A stretch of 61,409 nt of DNA from Bacteroidota bacterium. GTDB taxonomy: Bacteria; Bacteroidota; Bacteroidia; Chitinophagales; Saprospiraceae. Each line of letters opens with the position of its first letter. The stretch's first letter is position 1. Below the pieces are notes generated by a model. That model was not told the origin of the DNA. It searched no databases and worked only from the letters and a program-made list of their open reading frames with translations. Shown here in pieces: positions 60,792 through 61,409 of the stretch. The stretch spans positions 1 to 61,409 of the forward strand of contig JANSWP010000037.1 in assembly GCA_024743405.1 (NCBI GenBank), written 5' to 3'. Both the position numbers and the translations under genes were made by a program.

Positions 60792-61409
60792 ATGGATAAA
60801 GAGACAGGTATTATTGACTTAGGACAAGTATATATACCAGGCTATGATTGGGGTGATTCACCCGTTTTTATACCTGAAGAAGATTGGGGGCCATTTTCCA
60901 CGCCCGTTGATATTTTATTAGAGGATTCTGTAAATAAAACAGAAGAAGCAGCCCAAAAACAGGTAGTCTTTTGGAGGCGAATAGCCTATTTTTTGCTAGC
61001 TGTAACAATCCTGTTTGGAGTCATTTTCCTAATTGCAAAGTTGACAGATGGGAAAAAGAATTTATTGCGATTGGTCAATGAGATATTGGATTTGACAAAG
61101 CTGGATGGACACAAATTAGTATTGGAAGAAACCACCGTTGTCTTATATACTTTTAGACGTCAAATCGTGAGTAATTTTCAATCCATTGCGGATAGTCAAT
61201 CCATTGAATTTATTTTAAACTATCATCCGATTCATTCCTTACAAATCAAAATTGATAAAAATAAAACAGAAAAAATCCTCAATAATCTCCTCACCAATGC
61301 TTTTAAGTTTACGCCTAAAAATGGACGAATCGAAATGAAAGTGATGGACTTGGGAATCGAAACTTCCGATGATTTAGACAGTTCTGGTATTTTAATCACC
61401 CTCAAAGAC
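60792..61409 (+). CDS. Chimeric membrane protein joined to a histidine-kinase fragment (partial)
   Basis: Runs off the window; 206 codons visible. Residues 1-90 resemble the cluster's style: acidic DLGQVYIPGYDWGDSPVFIPEEDWGPFSTP, then a span (about 66-82, YFLLAVTILFGVIFLIA). From about 90 on, the sequence is a histidine-kinase tail: KKNLLRLVNEILDLTKLDGHKL (second DHp helix) and NKTEKILNNLLTNAFKFTPKNGRIEM (N-box of the ATPase domain). The phosphorylated His box is absent, so it cannot act as a normal kinase. Likely the right edge of the inserted element. Confidence 0.7.
   Translation, partial: MDKETGIIDLGQVYIPGYDWGDSPVFIPEEDWGPFSTPVDILLEDSVNKTEEAAQKQVVFWRRIAYFLLAVTILFGVIFLIAKLTDGKKNLLRLVNEILDLTKLDGHKLVLEETTVVLYTFRRQIVSNFQSIADSQSIEFILNYHPIHSLQIKIDKNKTEKILNNLLTNAFKFTPKNGRIEMKVMDLGIETSDDLDSSGILITLKD

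Noticed and set aside
52931-61409. A standard tailed prophage
   Set aside because: No terminase, portal, tail tube or tape-measure genes are seen, and the gene sizes and many membrane spans do not fit.

Overview
The window looks like a Bacteroidota chromosome, possibly of the Saprospiria/Cytophagia type. The DNA is AT-rich, and genes start after A-rich leaders rather than Shine-Dalgarno sites. Several promoters fit the Bacteroidota -7 box TAnnTTTG. There is a FecI sigma / FecR anti-sigma / STN-domain TonB receptor module, and the lipoproteins and lifestyle genes also fit. The exact genus cannot be read from the sequence.

Layout. (1) 1-1.8 kb: small secreted proteins. (2) 12.4 kb down to 2.0 kb, minus strand: an operon of a nitronate-monooxygenase-like flavoprotein, a histidine phosphatase, a self-sufficient CYP102-type P450/reductase, a frameshifted propeller-like protein, a desaturase fused to its own ferredoxin reductase, a beta-lactamase-fold hydrolase and a Crp/Fnr regulator. 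(3) 12.9-24.8 kb, plus strand: FecI, FecR and a TonB receptor, then a terminator, then a tricarballylate-dehydrogenase-like flavoprotein, a TctC and TctA(B) transporter, a PrpF-type isomerase and a 2-hydroxyacid dehydrogenase. This reads as a uptake and catabolism unit for a tricarboxylate. (4) 24.8-36.5 kb: a stress/accessory island with a PLP racemase, a DUF1611 protein, a YitT protein, a split second GroEL, two CsbD-like proteins, two SPFH proteins, an orphan PycTM-like protein, tiny Lys-rich proteins and an AraC regulator. It is flanked and interrupted by gene debris, a broken resolvase and a MITE-like insertion. (5) 36.5-42.7 kb: esterase, lipoprotein metallo-hydrolase, CDGSH-glutamate-synthase-like protein, pirin and a frameshifted Crp/Fnr gene. 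(6) 52.4 kb down to 42.8 kb, minus strand: a beta-oxidation operon (two acyl-CoA dehydrogenases, MaoC, SDR, two crotonases, thiolase, nitronate monooxygenase). (7) 52.9-61.4 kb, plus strand: a run of small genes with many single-membrane-span proteins, an M15 peptidase, jelly-roll/spike-like proteins and an annexin repeat. It ends in a chimera with a histidine-kinase fragment. I interpret this as part of a tailless, membrane-containing prophage-like element.

How the parts connect. The promoters of the two minus-strand catabolic operons (P450 and beta-oxidation) carry nearly the same dyad TAGG-N8-CCTA, so they are probably co-regulated; oxygenation by the P450/desaturase would feed the beta-oxidation enzymes. 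The two CsbD-like genes share a different operator with paired 12-bp repeats exactly 21 bp apart, next to an AraC-type regulator gene.

The most unusual structural signal is a class of intercistronic hairpins. At least five sequence-unrelated families, all with arms built of 7-bp repeats, fill gaps between co-directional genes. Each abuts the stop codon of the upstream gene and leaves about 8-36 bp (mostly 11-15) before the next start. All coordinates and motifs come from reading the sequence; family names are from memory of protein families, with no database search.
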